A stretch of 64,000 bases of DNA, from assembly GCA_021604005.1 (NCBI GenBank), contig BQIV01000011.1, positions 53,701 to 117,700 on the forward strand. The letters are read 5' to 3'. The stretch's first letter is position 1. Each line of letters starts with the position of its first letter. The stretch comes from Nitrospirales bacterium (GTDB lineage Bacteria; Nitrospirota; Nitrospiria; Nitrospirales; UBA8639). The notes below the pieces were generated by a model. That model ran no database searches. It saw nothing but the letters and a program-made list of their open reading frames with translations, and was not told where the DNA came from. Below are positions 35,540-44,248 of the stretch, in pieces. A program made the translations under genes and the position numbers.

Positions 35540-36793
35540 CTAGGCGTTAGACCGACTCGTATTTCCATAGTCATGGAGATTGAACACGGCGCACAACAAA
35601 CCTATGAACAGACAGAAGACATAAACAACCGTTCCCACAAACATATCGTCGAATAGATTTCTTACGATTAATCCAAGAGTCCCAAGAAATATCGCAAGAG
35701 ACAATTGCCCGGCGTAGAGATGGGAACAAGCCCTCCACCCTCGCAATGACTTGACTAAAATCATCCCAAACATCAAAGAAAATATCAACAAACCTGGCAA
35801 TCCGACTTGCATCGCTCTTCCAAGAAACGAATTATGGATATGCGTGTGAAACCCAGGCCCCAAATCTGGAAAGGCTTTAAAAAAACTATGTTTGCCATAT
35901 CCCACACCGGTCAGGCTCATTCTAGGATTCTCCACCAATTGTTCAATGGCAAACCCCCAGGTGTTCAATCGTAACTCTAAAGTTGCTGAATTCGTGACTT
36001 GAGAATCTGCCACTAATGACACCATACCGGAACCGAGCAACCCAAGAATGAAAAGCAGAACAAGAGAAGCGATGATCATGACTTTCTGCACTTGCCAACG
36101 ACCCTTTAGAAGAACAAGCAGTCCAAAGAGCACGAGTTCAATCAGGAAAGCCAACCAGGATGCTCTCGTATGCACGAGCAATAACGCGGCCAATAAAAGA
36201 CTGCAGATCACGCCATAGGCGACGCGTCGTATTCCCGCAGGCTCACTCCATAATCCTAAAACGGCAAGCGGAGAACCCAAGACGACATACGTTCCCAACC
36301 ATTGACTGCTCCCCGTGAATACTCCGGCACGACTCGCCGCACTCATGGAGAAATCTAACAGATCTCCCCCATTCCAAAAGTAATATCCCACCTCGACACC
36401 GCTCAAGACGCCCAGACCGAGTGAGCTGGCAAATAAAATAGAACGGACTTGGCATTCTGTGGTGATGGCATTGACGACAAACCAAAAAATCAGAAATCGA
36501 GGCAAGGCCTTTCGCCATTCATTCAGGCTATAATCGGAATCAACCGCAAAAAATCCCGTCACCAAAATCCACACAAGAAATAAGAAAATCGGCCAATCTA
36601 AAAACGTTCGACGTAGCTGAAAATCACGAGTTAAGAGCTTTTCAATAGCCCAGATAGCCACTAAGGCTATAAAGACATACTCGGTGAGATGATTGAGGCG
36701 GACAAAAAAAAGAGAGAAGCCTACCACCATCAGACCGTAAGCATAGATTGGTCCCATGGCAGGAACGGCCGTCGTAGGAAAGAAGCGGTTCAA
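35540..36793 (-). CDS. O-antigen ligase/polymerase family membrane protein (Wzy_C)
   Basis: 417 residues with ten or more membrane segments. A large periplasmic loop (about 250-320) contains SATLELRLNTWGFAI and the family motif HTHIHNSFLGRAMQVG. LLVHTRASWLAFLIEL (about 205) gives the conserved Arg. These enzymes polymerise a glycan or transfer it from the lipid carrier to lipid A or a protein. Ligase (WaaL) and polymerase (Wzy) cannot be told apart here. It sits with the WecA-like starter and ABC flippase in one locus. Confidence 0.8.
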   Translation of the reverse strand: MNRFFPTTAVPAMGPIYAYGLMVVGFSLFFVRLNHLTEYVFIALVAIWAIEKLLTRDFQLRRTFLDWPIFLFLVWILVTGFFAVDSDYSLNEWRKALPRFLIFWFVVNAITTECQVRSILFASSLGLGVLSGVEVGYYFWNGGDLLDFSMSAASRAGVFTGSSQWLGTYVVLGSPLAVLGLWSEPAGIRRVAYGVICSLLLAALLLVHTRASWLAFLIELVLFGLLVLLKGRWQVQKVMIIASLVLLFILGLLGSGMVSLVADSQVTNSATLELRLNTWGFAIEQLVENPRMSLTGVGYGKHSFFKAFPDLGPGFHTHIHNSFLGRAMQVGLPGLLIFSLMFGMILVKSLRGWRACSHLYAGQLSLAIFLGTLGLIVRNLFDDMFVGTVVYVFCLFIGLLCAVFNLHDYGNTSRSNA

Positions 36794-36832
36794 AGGAGCA
36801 GCATTATTGAGAAAAAAAGAGGGCGGACATCA

Positions 36833-37801
36833 CTATAATCCCTTTGAGACAAGATCATGAAGGTGAATCATGCCGACGACTTTGTCTGCACGATTGAGCA
36901 CAGGCAACACGGAAATGGGTCGCTCCCGACGTTCCATGAGCTCTAGCGCGGTAATAGCCATTTCATCGTCGTAAATCGACGAGGGTTTTTCGTTCATGAT
37001 GTCTGAAATAGTCATCGCAAAAATATCGCTACCACTTTCCAGCGCACGCCGAATATCAAAATCCGTAACAAAACCCAGCAACCGATACTGATCATCGACG
37101 ATGGAAACGGCCCCAGTGTGTTTACTCGTAATCTCACACAACATCGAACGCACATCGCTCGTACTCGCGATGACCGCATTAGCTTCTCCGCTTCGCATCA
37201 TGTCACCCACCGTCAACAGGAGCCGTTTACCGAGTTGCCCACCAGGATGATACAATGCAAAATCGTGAGGTTGAAAATTCCTTAATTTCATCAGCGTCAT
37301 CGCTATGGCATCACCAAGGACCAAGGCCGCCGTGGTACTACAGGTAGGAGCCATATTCAGGGGACACGCCTCTTCTTCAATAGGGGTAATGAGGACAAGA
37401 TCGGATGTTCGAGCCATCGTCGAATCGGGTTTAGCGGTAATAGCAATAATGCGTGCCCCTAATCGCCGGATAAACGGGAGGATCGTATTCAACTCTTCGC
37501 TCTCGCCAGACTTGCCGATGGCAATCACAATGTCATCTTTCGTTACAATACCAATATCGCCATGCATACCTTCGGCGGCATGCAGAAAGATGGCCGGCGT
37601 TCCTGTGGAGACCAATGTCGCGGCAATTTTTTGCGCAACGAGACCAGATTTCCCAACCCCGGTAAGGATCACTCGACCCGAACAACCTGCGAGTAACCGG
37701 ACAGCGTCTTCAAATGACGTTCCGATCGCCGTAGATAATTGCGCAAGCGTGTTACCCTCAAGGTCTATAACACGACGTAATTCTTTTAGAACATCCAACA
37801 A
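36833..37801 (-). CDS. kdsD: arabinose-5-phosphate isomerase (KdsD/KpsF)
   Basis: 322 residues: SIS domain (about 30-170, with VILTGVGKSGLVAQKIAATL and TGTPAIFLHAAEGMHGDIG) and a CBS pair (about 200-322). Family motif SGESEELNTILPFIRRLGA is present, as are LALYHPGG-type residues (DFALYHPGGQLGKRLL). The enzyme makes arabinose-5-phosphate for Kdo synthesis, so the cell has lipopolysaccharide or a Kdo-linked capsule. No other Kdo gene lies in this window. It is the first gene of the long minus-strand array. Confidence 0.92.
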   Translation of the reverse strand: MLDVLKELRRVIDLEGNTLAQLSTAIGTSFEDAVRLLAGCSGRVILTGVGKSGLVAQKIAATLVSTGTPAIFLHAAEGMHGDIGIVTKDDIVIAIGKSGESEELNTILPFIRRLGARIIAITAKPDSTMARTSDLVLITPIEEEACPLNMAPTCSTTAALVLGDAIAMTLMKLRNFQPHDFALYHPGGQLGKRLLLTVGDMMRSGEANAVIASTSDVRSMLCEITSKHTGAVSIVDDQYRLLGFVTDFDIRRALESGSDIFAMTISDIMNEKPSSIYDDEMAITALELMERRERPISVLPVLNRADKVVGMIHLHDLVSKGL

Positions 37802-38042
37802 CTAGACTCCCCATTCACTTATGCACTCAGATATGAATCTGAACTACAAACAAGGCCTTATCAAAGGAAAAACCTGTATAACAGAAGCCAATTATAACAC
37901 AATACTTACTCGAAACATGCGTACTGCTAGAAGAAAATCAATACACAAATATGAGAGGCTGGTCAACAGCACAGACACATCATAATAGCTTTTTCTCGAT
38001 TTTACAGACTCGACTCGATAGACTGCCTTTCTCGAGCATATC

Positions 38043-38741
38043 ATGAACAAAAAATCCTTAACGCTTCAACCTAAGACCCGCCAAGCGATTGCGGCCATCT
38101 TTCAAGACATAGACTATGCCGCACTGGCCCCGATCTATTGTGAGGAAGGAGGAGACGCCTTTTGGAACGCGCATCGGACTCCGTGCAAACGAATGGGAAG
38201 CAAGATTGCCGAACAGGTAAAGACTCGCCTCACTCCCAAGGGGAGAAGTCTTTATGTCGGTGCGGGGATTGCGGAAATTCCCCCCTTGATTATGGAAGTC
38301 ACGGAATTGAATCGATCGGTTGCAGCTCATAATCTCCGCACAGACGAAGTCGAGACCCTAAATCAAGCATGTCACAGCCATGGACTCACATTTACGGATA
38401 TCGATGCACAGGAAGCCAAGGGGACATTTGATCATATTTGGATCGTCAGCGTCTTGAACGATCCGGAACAATTCCCAGAGCTTTCCGCCCTCTCATACGG
38501 CAGAGTCAACCCGACAACGTTCAACCCTCTACAATTTCAACACGAGCGAAACACTGTCTTTGCCCTGGCGAATACCCTCCTCAAGAAATTAACCAGACCT
38601 GGACTGATCACAACCTCCATCGAAGAGATTCCATGGATAACCAACTATTGTGAACAACAAGACCTATCGTATATTGTCGAAGACAACGATTACCCAACAG
38701 CTATCGTGAAAGATCCCATTTGCTTTATCCATATTGCGTAA
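38043..38741 (+). CDS. conserved-looking hypothetical, possibly methyltransferase-like
   Basis: 232 residues, no signal or membrane segment. GRSLYVGAGIAEIPPLI (about 70-86) resembles motif I of a Rossmann methyltransferase and FDHIWIVSVLNDPEQFPELS could be motif IV, but the second acidic residue of motif II is not clear. I do not recognise a named family. It begins the plus-strand group that continues with an oxidoreductase gene 60 bases later. Confidence 0.6.
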   Translation: MNKKSLTLQPKTRQAIAAIFQDIDYAALAPIYCEEGGDAFWNAHRTPCKRMGSKIAEQVKTRLTPKGRSLYVGAGIAEIPPLIMEVTELNRSVAAHNLRTDEVETLNQACHSHGLTFTDIDAQEAKGTFDHIWIVSVLNDPEQFPELSALSYGRVNPTTFNPLQFQHERNTVFALANTLLKKLTRPGLITTSIEEIPWITNYCEQQDLSYIVEDNDYPTAIVKDPICFIHIA

Positions 38742-38800
38742 ACGAATCAATCTCAGTTTGTCAACAACCAACAACACGGCTTCCAATACGATAGTTACCT

Positions 38801-39763
38801 ATGAACCTCGGACTCATCGGACTTGGCCGTCACGGCACACGATACGCCAACCATCTGCTAGGCCCGGACTCACCTGGACGACTCGTCGCTATCTGTCGCC
38901 GTGACGAAACGCTCGGGCAAGCTTTTGCCAAACAACATGCCCTGCGCTTTCATCAAGCCTATCACTCCCTTATTGCGGACCCTGAAGTCGAAGCCATTAT
39001 CGTCGTCACTCCGCCTTCATTGACACAACCGATTGCGATGGAAGCGATTCAGCAAAGAAAACCATTACTCATCGAGAAACCGCTCGCCGCTTCCGCGTCC
39101 GACGCCCGCCAAATCGCCGCACACGCATCCAACGCGAACATCCCCATCATGACAGCGCACACGCTCCGATACGACAAGACCATTGCCGCACTCAAAGATT
39201 GGGCGCAGGACATTGGAGCGTGGCAGTACCTTTCATTCACCACTCGCCTAGAACGTCGCCCACATTCTCAGGACGAAATCACGGCATGGAATAACCGGGG
39301 CGCACTTTTGGAAATCGGGATACACGTATTAGACTTGGCGAGGTTTCTGACACAAGAAGAAATTCGTGACGTACATTGCGAGACCAACAAACATGCCCCC
39401 AATGAACCAGAAAATCATGCCTGGGGAAGACTCACCACACAATCAGGAACACCCTGTCTCTTTGATGCTTCCCGAATGAGCGATTCGCGTATGACACAGA
39501 TAGAGATCATTGGCCAAACAAGACAATTATGCGCCAATTGGTCGACGTCAACAATTATCCGGCAAAACCAAAGGGACCAACCGGAAGTACTTCAACTTTC
39601 ACCAACCCCGACAATTCCGTTAGTCATCAACGACTTCGTTCAAGCCTTGCGCACTGGAACAGCCATGTCCATAACCGCAGAAGACGGCTTACGGGCCGTC
39701 GAGATTGCAGAAGCCTGCTATCAATCAGCAGATCAGAAACACGTCGTCACATTACAAAGATGA
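38801..39763 (+). CDS. Gfo/Idh/MocA family oxidoreductase
   Basis: 320 residues. NAD-binding MNLGLIGLGRHGTRYANHLL, family motif LLIEKPLAASASDARQIAA (about 90-110) and GALLEIGIHVLDLARFLT (about 167) which supplies the catalytic-region His-Asp pair. Related enzymes act on sugars, inositols and other polyols. It follows the hypothetical gene at 38043 with a short gap and meets a convergent gene 9 bases downstream. The substrate is unknown. Confidence 0.83.
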   Translation: MNLGLIGLGRHGTRYANHLLGPDSPGRLVAICRRDETLGQAFAKQHALRFHQAYHSLIADPEVEAIIVVTPPSLTQPIAMEAIQQRKPLLIEKPLAASASDARQIAAHASNANIPIMTAHTLRYDKTIAALKDWAQDIGAWQYLSFTTRLERRPHSQDEITAWNNRGALLEIGIHVLDLARFLTQEEIRDVHCETNKHAPNEPENHAWGRLTTQSGTPCLFDASRMSDSRMTQIEIIGQTRQLCANWSTSTIIRQNQRDQPEVLQLSPTPTIPLVINDFVQALRTGTAMSITAEDGLRAVEIAEACYQSADQKHVVTLQR

Positions 39764-39771
39764 GGTCACGA

Positions 39772-40428
39772 CTATTGCACTGCTCCAGGCATGTGCAGAC
39801 GCTGACGCGCAAACACCTCGGCCAGGGTCTCTCCCCTTACCTGCACCTGTTCACGAGCAGCCACAAGAATCTTTTGCAACAACATCCAATCTTCTTGCCA
39901 AACATTATATTCATGAAACCCATCCCCCAATTCCACACGATTCCACGGTGAAGACATCTCACTATACCCCACAAACGCTTCTAAAGATTCCATCGTCAAC
40001 CCCGTCCGCTGCAAGTCTTTCTGGACCTGTTCTGCAGAATTTCCAGACTTCACCCGCAGCGCACTCAACACCCACTCACGAATAGCAGGATTCTGGCTCT
40101 TCAGCACCATGCTTTGCAGCTGAATCAATGTATGAATGAGTTGATTCGCTTTGGGATCCTGTTCGCACGGCAACACCTTCGCCTCATCGAATGTCGCCAA
40201 AATCGCCATGACCGACCCGATATGAGCGGCACTGGTTCGCTGAGACGCTAGGCGGACAACCGTGAACATGGCGATCCCTTCCTTAAAAGCCACATTGTTC
40301 ACAAACGACGCCAGAGATGTTTGACTTCCGGCTACAAAAAGAGGCGGCAACCAAACCATAGCCCAGCACACACACAACACAACAAATGCCGTTCGCTTCA
40401 AGATCCTGTTCACGTCATACTCATTCAT
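39772..40428 (-). CDS. hypothetical protein with N-terminal membrane segment or signal peptide
   Basis: 218 residues. Residues 12-34 are hydrophobic (AFVVLCVCWAMVWLPPLFVA) and could be an anchor or a signal peptide. The rest is helical and probably periplasmic, without cysteine pairs or metal motifs. No family recognised. It is a single minus-strand gene between two plus-strand genes, and its 3' end nearly touches the oxidoreductase gene. Confidence 0.55.
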   Translation of the reverse strand: MNEYDVNRILKRTAFVVLCVCWAMVWLPPLFVAGSQTSLASFVNNVAFKEGIAMFTVVRLASQRTSAAHIGSVMAILATFDEAKVLPCEQDPKANQLIHTLIQLQSMVLKSQNPAIREWVLSALRVKSGNSAEQVQKDLQRTGLTMESLEAFVGYSEMSSPWNRVELGDGFHEYNVWQEDWMLLQKILVAAREQVQVRGETLAEVFARQRLHMPGAVQ

Positions 40429-40698
40429 AGGAAACTTCAGTATACACCCTTACGATTTTTCAGTGAAATACGAATGTGCCCTCTGGAGAAATATTGCCGA
40501 GACCACGGCAAGAGCTGCCGAGCACACATTCATGTCACAAACTGTCTCATCCCGGAACACATCACCAGAATCGAACAACGACGGGACAATACGAGGCCCT
40601 CGCAACGCTCAAGCGTCAATCACATTTCGGTACTTATTTTGCGATAGACAACGCAGTGTACGCATCGTCCATTCACCGAAGGAACAAGGGAGCCCACC

Positions 40699-41622
40699 AT
40701 GCCCAAGCTCACATCACAACCTGTGCCGTCAACAATGAGGTCTCAACCCGTAGCAACCCTCACATCAAACCACACCGGAACATTGAATGCCGATATCTGG
40801 CGAACCATTATTGAAGAAGACTACACCCAACTCCTCAACACACTTCATTGGGATGCTTTGTTTCCGAAGGGAGCCATTCCTACACAACTCTTAGACATCG
40901 GGTGCGGTATCGGTACCTTCCCTCATATGCTACGTCCACACCTTCCGCCAGACACACCGATCTTCTATGATTACATGGACCCCGCTCATTATTGCCTATC
41001 CATGTGCCAGCAGGTTCTCCATCCTCCCTATCAAGCTCGACGCGCCTATCACACCCCGATCGAAGAGGCTTCGTTACACACGTCGACCACTCGATACGAT
41101 ATTATTTGGGCCTTACAATCACTGTATGGACTTACGCCACGATCACTGCCAAAAGCCATAGGAACCATCAACAATGCCCTCAACCCGCATCGCGGCACAG
41201 TCATCATCATGCTCGCAAAACAGGATGCCTTTATTCCTCAAATCTATGAGCGCTACACCCGTCTGTTTAGTCCCAACACATCACGGCAGTATCTTACGGC
41301 AGAACCAGTTCTCGGGGCATTGAGCAATCAGGCCATGCCCGCAATCGTGCGAGAAATCGGCTGCACACATACCATTTCCATCAGAGATGAATACCGGCTC
41401 GAACAATATCTGCAACAATGTATCATGGATAGCCAACCGCCAGACGGCTGGCGCCACCACCCACAAATGCGCGACTTCATCGATAGTTTTCGCCACGTCG
41501 ATGTCTATCGCTTCCCGAATCCCACATGGATTATCCTTGGCGCACCGGGCCAATCCAAACTGGCCGGCCGACGACGAATCCTGACATACCTGGAACCGGT
41601 CACAACACAAATTGCGGCATAG
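40699..41622 (+). CDS. SAM-dependent class I methyltransferase
   Basis: 307 residues. Motif I is LLDIGCGIGTFPHML (about 73-87) and the motif IV region is YDIIWALQSLYGLTP (about 133). A GGGAG ribosome site lies seven bases before the ATG. The first 40 residues are low complexity and outside the fold. The substrate is unknown; the C-terminal 100 residues form a separate helical part that might bind it. Confidence 0.78.
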   Translation: MPKLTSQPVPSTMRSQPVATLTSNHTGTLNADIWRTIIEEDYTQLLNTLHWDALFPKGAIPTQLLDIGCGIGTFPHMLRPHLPPDTPIFYDYMDPAHYCLSMCQQVLHPPYQARRAYHTPIEEASLHTSTTRYDIIWALQSLYGLTPRSLPKAIGTINNALNPHRGTVIIMLAKQDAFIPQIYERYTRLFSPNTSRQYLTAEPVLGALSNQAMPAIVREIGCTHTISIRDEYRLEQYLQQCIMDSQPPDGWRHHPQMRDFIDSFRHVDVYRFPNPTWIILGAPGQSKLAGRRRILTYLEPVTTQIAA

Positions 41623-41990
41623 AACACGTCACCGCCGATAGATGGGTTGAAAAAACATACACCTGACCCTGCTTTCTATCTCGATGAATGAGAGGCTGAT
41701 GCGTTCGTGATCAGAGTTGCATTCGTGCAACACCAATGACATCGATTGATATCTATCAGCGAACTAAAAAGAAAACTACTTAATGCCAGACTTACTAGTA
41801 AGAAATATCGATAATGACTATAGCGAATCTCAATTCGGTCCAGTTACTGCCTAAGGACTTTCAACGCGGTGTCAAACGCTTCAAGGGTACGGAAGTTCAG
41901 TGAATCGGCTATAGAAGAGTAAGCAAAAACTATAAAAATAGTAGCTATAACAAACATTCCAAAAACGAGTGACTTAGGGGTCTAGCTACT
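41623..41990. other. intergenic, no gene seen
   Basis: AT-rich spacer of about 370 bases after the methyltransferase gene. I see no coding frame or RNA gene. The 3' part leads into the promoter of the toxin-antitoxin pair. Confidence 0.35.
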
Positions 41991-42033
41991 TTGATGCATT
42001 GACGCCTAAGTACAGTGATGCTATGATGCCTTT
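41991..42033 (+). promoter_or_regulatory. toxin-antitoxin promoter with two direct repeats and probable leaderless start
   Basis: TTGACG at 41999-42004 and TATGAT at 42022-42027 are separated by 17 bases, a near-consensus sigma-70 promoter. Two 16-base direct repeats, TTGATGCATTGACGCC (41991-42006) and GTGATGCTATGATGCC (42015-42030), match at 12 positions, begin 24 bases apart and cover the two promoter boxes. They are likely operator sites for the ribbon-helix-helix antitoxin. The expected transcription start falls on or next to the antitoxin ATG at 42034, and no ribosome site precedes it. Confidence 0.7.
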
Positions 42034-42300
42034 ATGAGAACCACTATCCGAATTGAAGATGAACTCCTCGTGAGGTTAAAAGAAGAAGCCGTGCGTAAAC
42101 GCATGCCTTTCTCCAGACTCGTCAACCAAATCCTTCGTACCAACTTTCAGGCTAATCGTTCCCCTACAACACGAAAACGACAGTACCAGGAAAAAACTCA
42201 CCCTTTAGGCACACCTCTCGTCAGTCTTAACAAAGCCAACGCCTTGGCTGCGTATTTGGAGGATGAGGAAAATCTTCGGAAGATGGCCATGCGCAAGTGA
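42034..42300 (+). CDS. ribbon-helix-helix antitoxin of a VapBC-like pair
   Basis: 88 residues. MRTTIRIEDELLVRLKEEA is an Arc/CopG-type ribbon-helix-helix N-terminus that binds DNA as a dimer, and the C-terminal part (about 45-88) is the expected toxin-wrapping tail. Its stop overlaps the toxin GTG start by four bases (GTGA). Autorepression through the direct repeats in its promoter is likely. Confidence 0.85.
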   Translation: MRTTIRIEDELLVRLKEEAVRKRMPFSRLVNQILRTNFQANRSPTTRKRQYQEKTHPLGTPLVSLNKANALAAYLEDEENLRKMAMRK

Positions 42301-42725
42301 AAATCGTAGACTTGAACGTACTACTGTATGTTGTTAACGAGAACACACCCCACCACAGTCTTCTGCGAGAGTGGTGGGAACAGACCATTAATGACGAGGA
42401 AACAATAGGCATCCCTTGGGTCGTCTTACTGGGGTTTTTACGGCTGGCATCCAATCCCAGCGTCTTCCCTCGTCCATTGGATCCGGATGCTATCATCAGA
42501 AAGGTAGATACATGGCTGGCACAGACCACCATTCATGTGCTCACTGAGAAAGAGGGACATTGGGAAATTTTTCGGCTGCTGTTAGGAGATTCTGGGACAG
42601 CGGGAAATTTGACCACTGACGCTCATTTAGCCGCACTCGCTATGAGTTATAGCGCCATTCTGGTTTCCTGCGATAACGACTTCGCTCGCTTTAAGGGATT
42701 GCGCTGGGAAAACCCTATCGCCTGA
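42297..42725 (+). CDS. PIN-domain ribonuclease toxin (VapC-like)
   Basis: 142 residues. Acidic PIN residues are seen in KIVDLNVLLYVVNE (Asp 4), PWVVLLGFLRLASNP (the Glu of the usual WxxEVLR block is replaced here by Gly-Phe, worth noting), LTTDAHLAALAM (Asp about 105) and SCDNDFARF (Asp about 124). The family cuts RNA and is held inactive by its antitoxin. The start is GTG inside the antitoxin stop. The SNPSVFPRPL block marks the TA-type PIN subgroup with DxNVLLY N-termini. Confidence 0.85.
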   Translation: MKIVDLNVLLYVVNENTPHHSLLREWWEQTINDEETIGIPWVVLLGFLRLASNPSVFPRPLDPDAIIRKVDTWLAQTTIHVLTEKEGHWEIFRLLLGDSGTAGNLTTDAHLAALAMSYSAILVSCDNDFARFKGLRWENPIA

Positions 42726-43058
42726 CAAACGCAGAAACGAGTTTGGTCAATCCACATTCCCACGTCCTAACCTGCTACAGCTGGATAAACATGTTTGCTT
42801 GGCAATACGGGAAGCCGCTTCAGAGTCATCCCATGTAAAGATCTACATGCGGAGTAACGATTGTGAACTGTTCATCCCACTTGCCGTACTTGTGATCCAG
42901 TTTTACCTCTAAAAATTTTATCCCTCAACAACCCATTCACATACTCACGGCTAACAATCAGCTTCACCTGCCCACCCAATATTTCATCACACATATCAGA
43001 TGCCATTTATGAAAATTGACGAATTTGGCAAATCCCAAATACATTCATTGAATAGGCC
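42726..43058. other. intergenic, no gene seen
   Basis: 333 bases between the toxin gene and the convergent CopD-like gene. No recognisable coding frame, RNA gene or strong hairpin. Confidence 0.35.
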
Positions 43059-43535
43059 TTAACTTCGCACAAGGAGCGCGCCGGCGAATACAACCGCCAA
43101 TCCTAAGACCATCGTCATCCTTCCAATCCATGGTGCAAAACGCACAAGAAGACGATCTCTAGTTGACCAATCGACAGAAGCCTTTTGTTTAATGCCTCGT
43201 ACTTTCGGCCCAATGATCCGGTCGTGCAACACTGATGTTACGATCAACAGGAAGACCAGGACAAGTTTTATAATCACTGAAGGCAGCCAATCTGAAAATG
43301 AAGCAGAAAAGTCTACATGATTGGATAAAAGCAATGCTCCCGTGATTACAAGAACTGCAATGGCAACCCACACCAAAGCTCTGAATCGCCGAGCAACTCT
43401 AAGAAACCAACGCTGGTCCTGTGCAGGATCGGCACTACTCTTAAGAAGTGGGACGGCAACGAATGACAAGAACAACATCCCACCTACCCAAAAAATTGCA
43501 GCCGTGAGATGAACCCAAGACAGGAAGATATACAT
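43059..43535 (-). CDS. CopD-like small membrane protein
   Basis: 158 residues with four membrane segments. The N-terminal WVHLTAAIFWVGGMLFLSFV carries the His and the W-x-GG pattern of the CopD/DUF4149 superfamily, and TSVLHDRIIGPKV has a second His. Such proteins are linked to copper handling or to haem-containing membrane modules. There is no copper gene next to it, so the role is open. Confidence 0.68.
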   Translation of the reverse strand: MYIFLSWVHLTAAIFWVGGMLFLSFVAVPLLKSSADPAQDQRWFLRVARRFRALVWVAIAVLVITGALLLSNHVDFSASFSDWLPSVIIKLVLVFLLIVTSVLHDRIIGPKVRGIKQKASVDWSTRDRLLVRFAPWIGRMTMVLGLAVVFAGALLVRS

Positions 43536-43711
43536 TTTTTAATTTCGTTTGGTGACAACAGACCATCGTTTTACTATTTTGTACTCAATGTATATTTCTA
43601 CCTCACCTATTCCCTCTTTAGAAATAAGGGGAATTTGATATGACTTATCCAAAATTCACCTTGCTACTTGGTAGAAATCAACTGCTACGCAAATAAAAGA
43701 TCCCCGCAGCA

Positions 43712-43810
43712 AGACTACGGGGTATTCAGAGGGACAATGATTAGGAAATCCCCCTAACCCCCTTTTCCAAAGGGGGGACTTAAGCGGTAACCCCGTAGCA
43801 AGCTACGGGG
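43712..43810. repeat. intergenic palindrome cluster (two CCCCG(T/C)AG hairpins flanking a C/G-rich hairpin)
   Basis: CCCCGTAGCAAGCTACGGGG at 43791-43810 is a palindrome with eight-base arms. 43712-43732 is a decayed copy (CCCCGCAG...CTACGGGG). Between them, 43757-43777 forms a CCCCCTTTT/AAAGGGGGG hairpin. This looks like a dispersed intergenic repeat or small non-autonomous element just downstream of the tRNA-Gln gene. Such C/G hairpin units occur in many genomes; the exact family is not known to me. Confidence 0.65.
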
Positions 43811-43963
43811 AATAGCAAGTTCAAATGAACATAACATTCCATATGAGGTGCTCTCCCACAAAAAAGTTTCGGTCAATGAGTAGTGCGAAAGCTGTTTAAG
43901 TAGGAAGAACCACGAACAGAGAAGATGAAAGAAGGTATGTCCTATCCAAAGGAAAGAAAAAAA

Positions 43964-44037
43964 TGGCTGGGGGAGAAGGATTCGAACCCTCACAGACAGA
44001 ACCAGAATCTGCCGTCCTACCCTTAGACGATCCCCCA
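43964..44037 (-). tRNA. tRNA-Gln (anticodon CTG)
   Basis: 74 bases on the minus strand. Acceptor stem TGGGGGA/TCCCCCA, D arm GTCT...GGAC, anticodon stem GCAGA/TCTGT with loop TTCTGGT (anticodon CTG, reads CAG), T arm GAGGG-TTCGAAT-CCTTC, discriminator G and an encoded CCA end. All stems pair with at most a G-T wobble. Confidence 0.95.
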
Positions 44038-44248
44038 ACCTATAGCCAATTCAGTGTCTTGCAAGAGATTGATGCGATTCATACGCGAAGTCCGCTCGTG
44101 CAATATTCTGAGAAACTGTTTTGATTCGCCCTAGCAAGCTTAGTAGAGGATTTCTTCTTGAGTCAAGCCACATCGGGACACTATCCAAAGATACAATATT
44201 CCGCCATCTCCCGTAATAGTTGAGTGAGACGGCACGATACCCGCAAGT

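Noticed and set aside
40321..40814. Overlapping plus-strand frames of about 100 residues
   Set aside because: They cover the start of the minus-strand hypothetical gene and the spacer; no ribosome site or family match, and three frames are open at once, which suggests composition effects.
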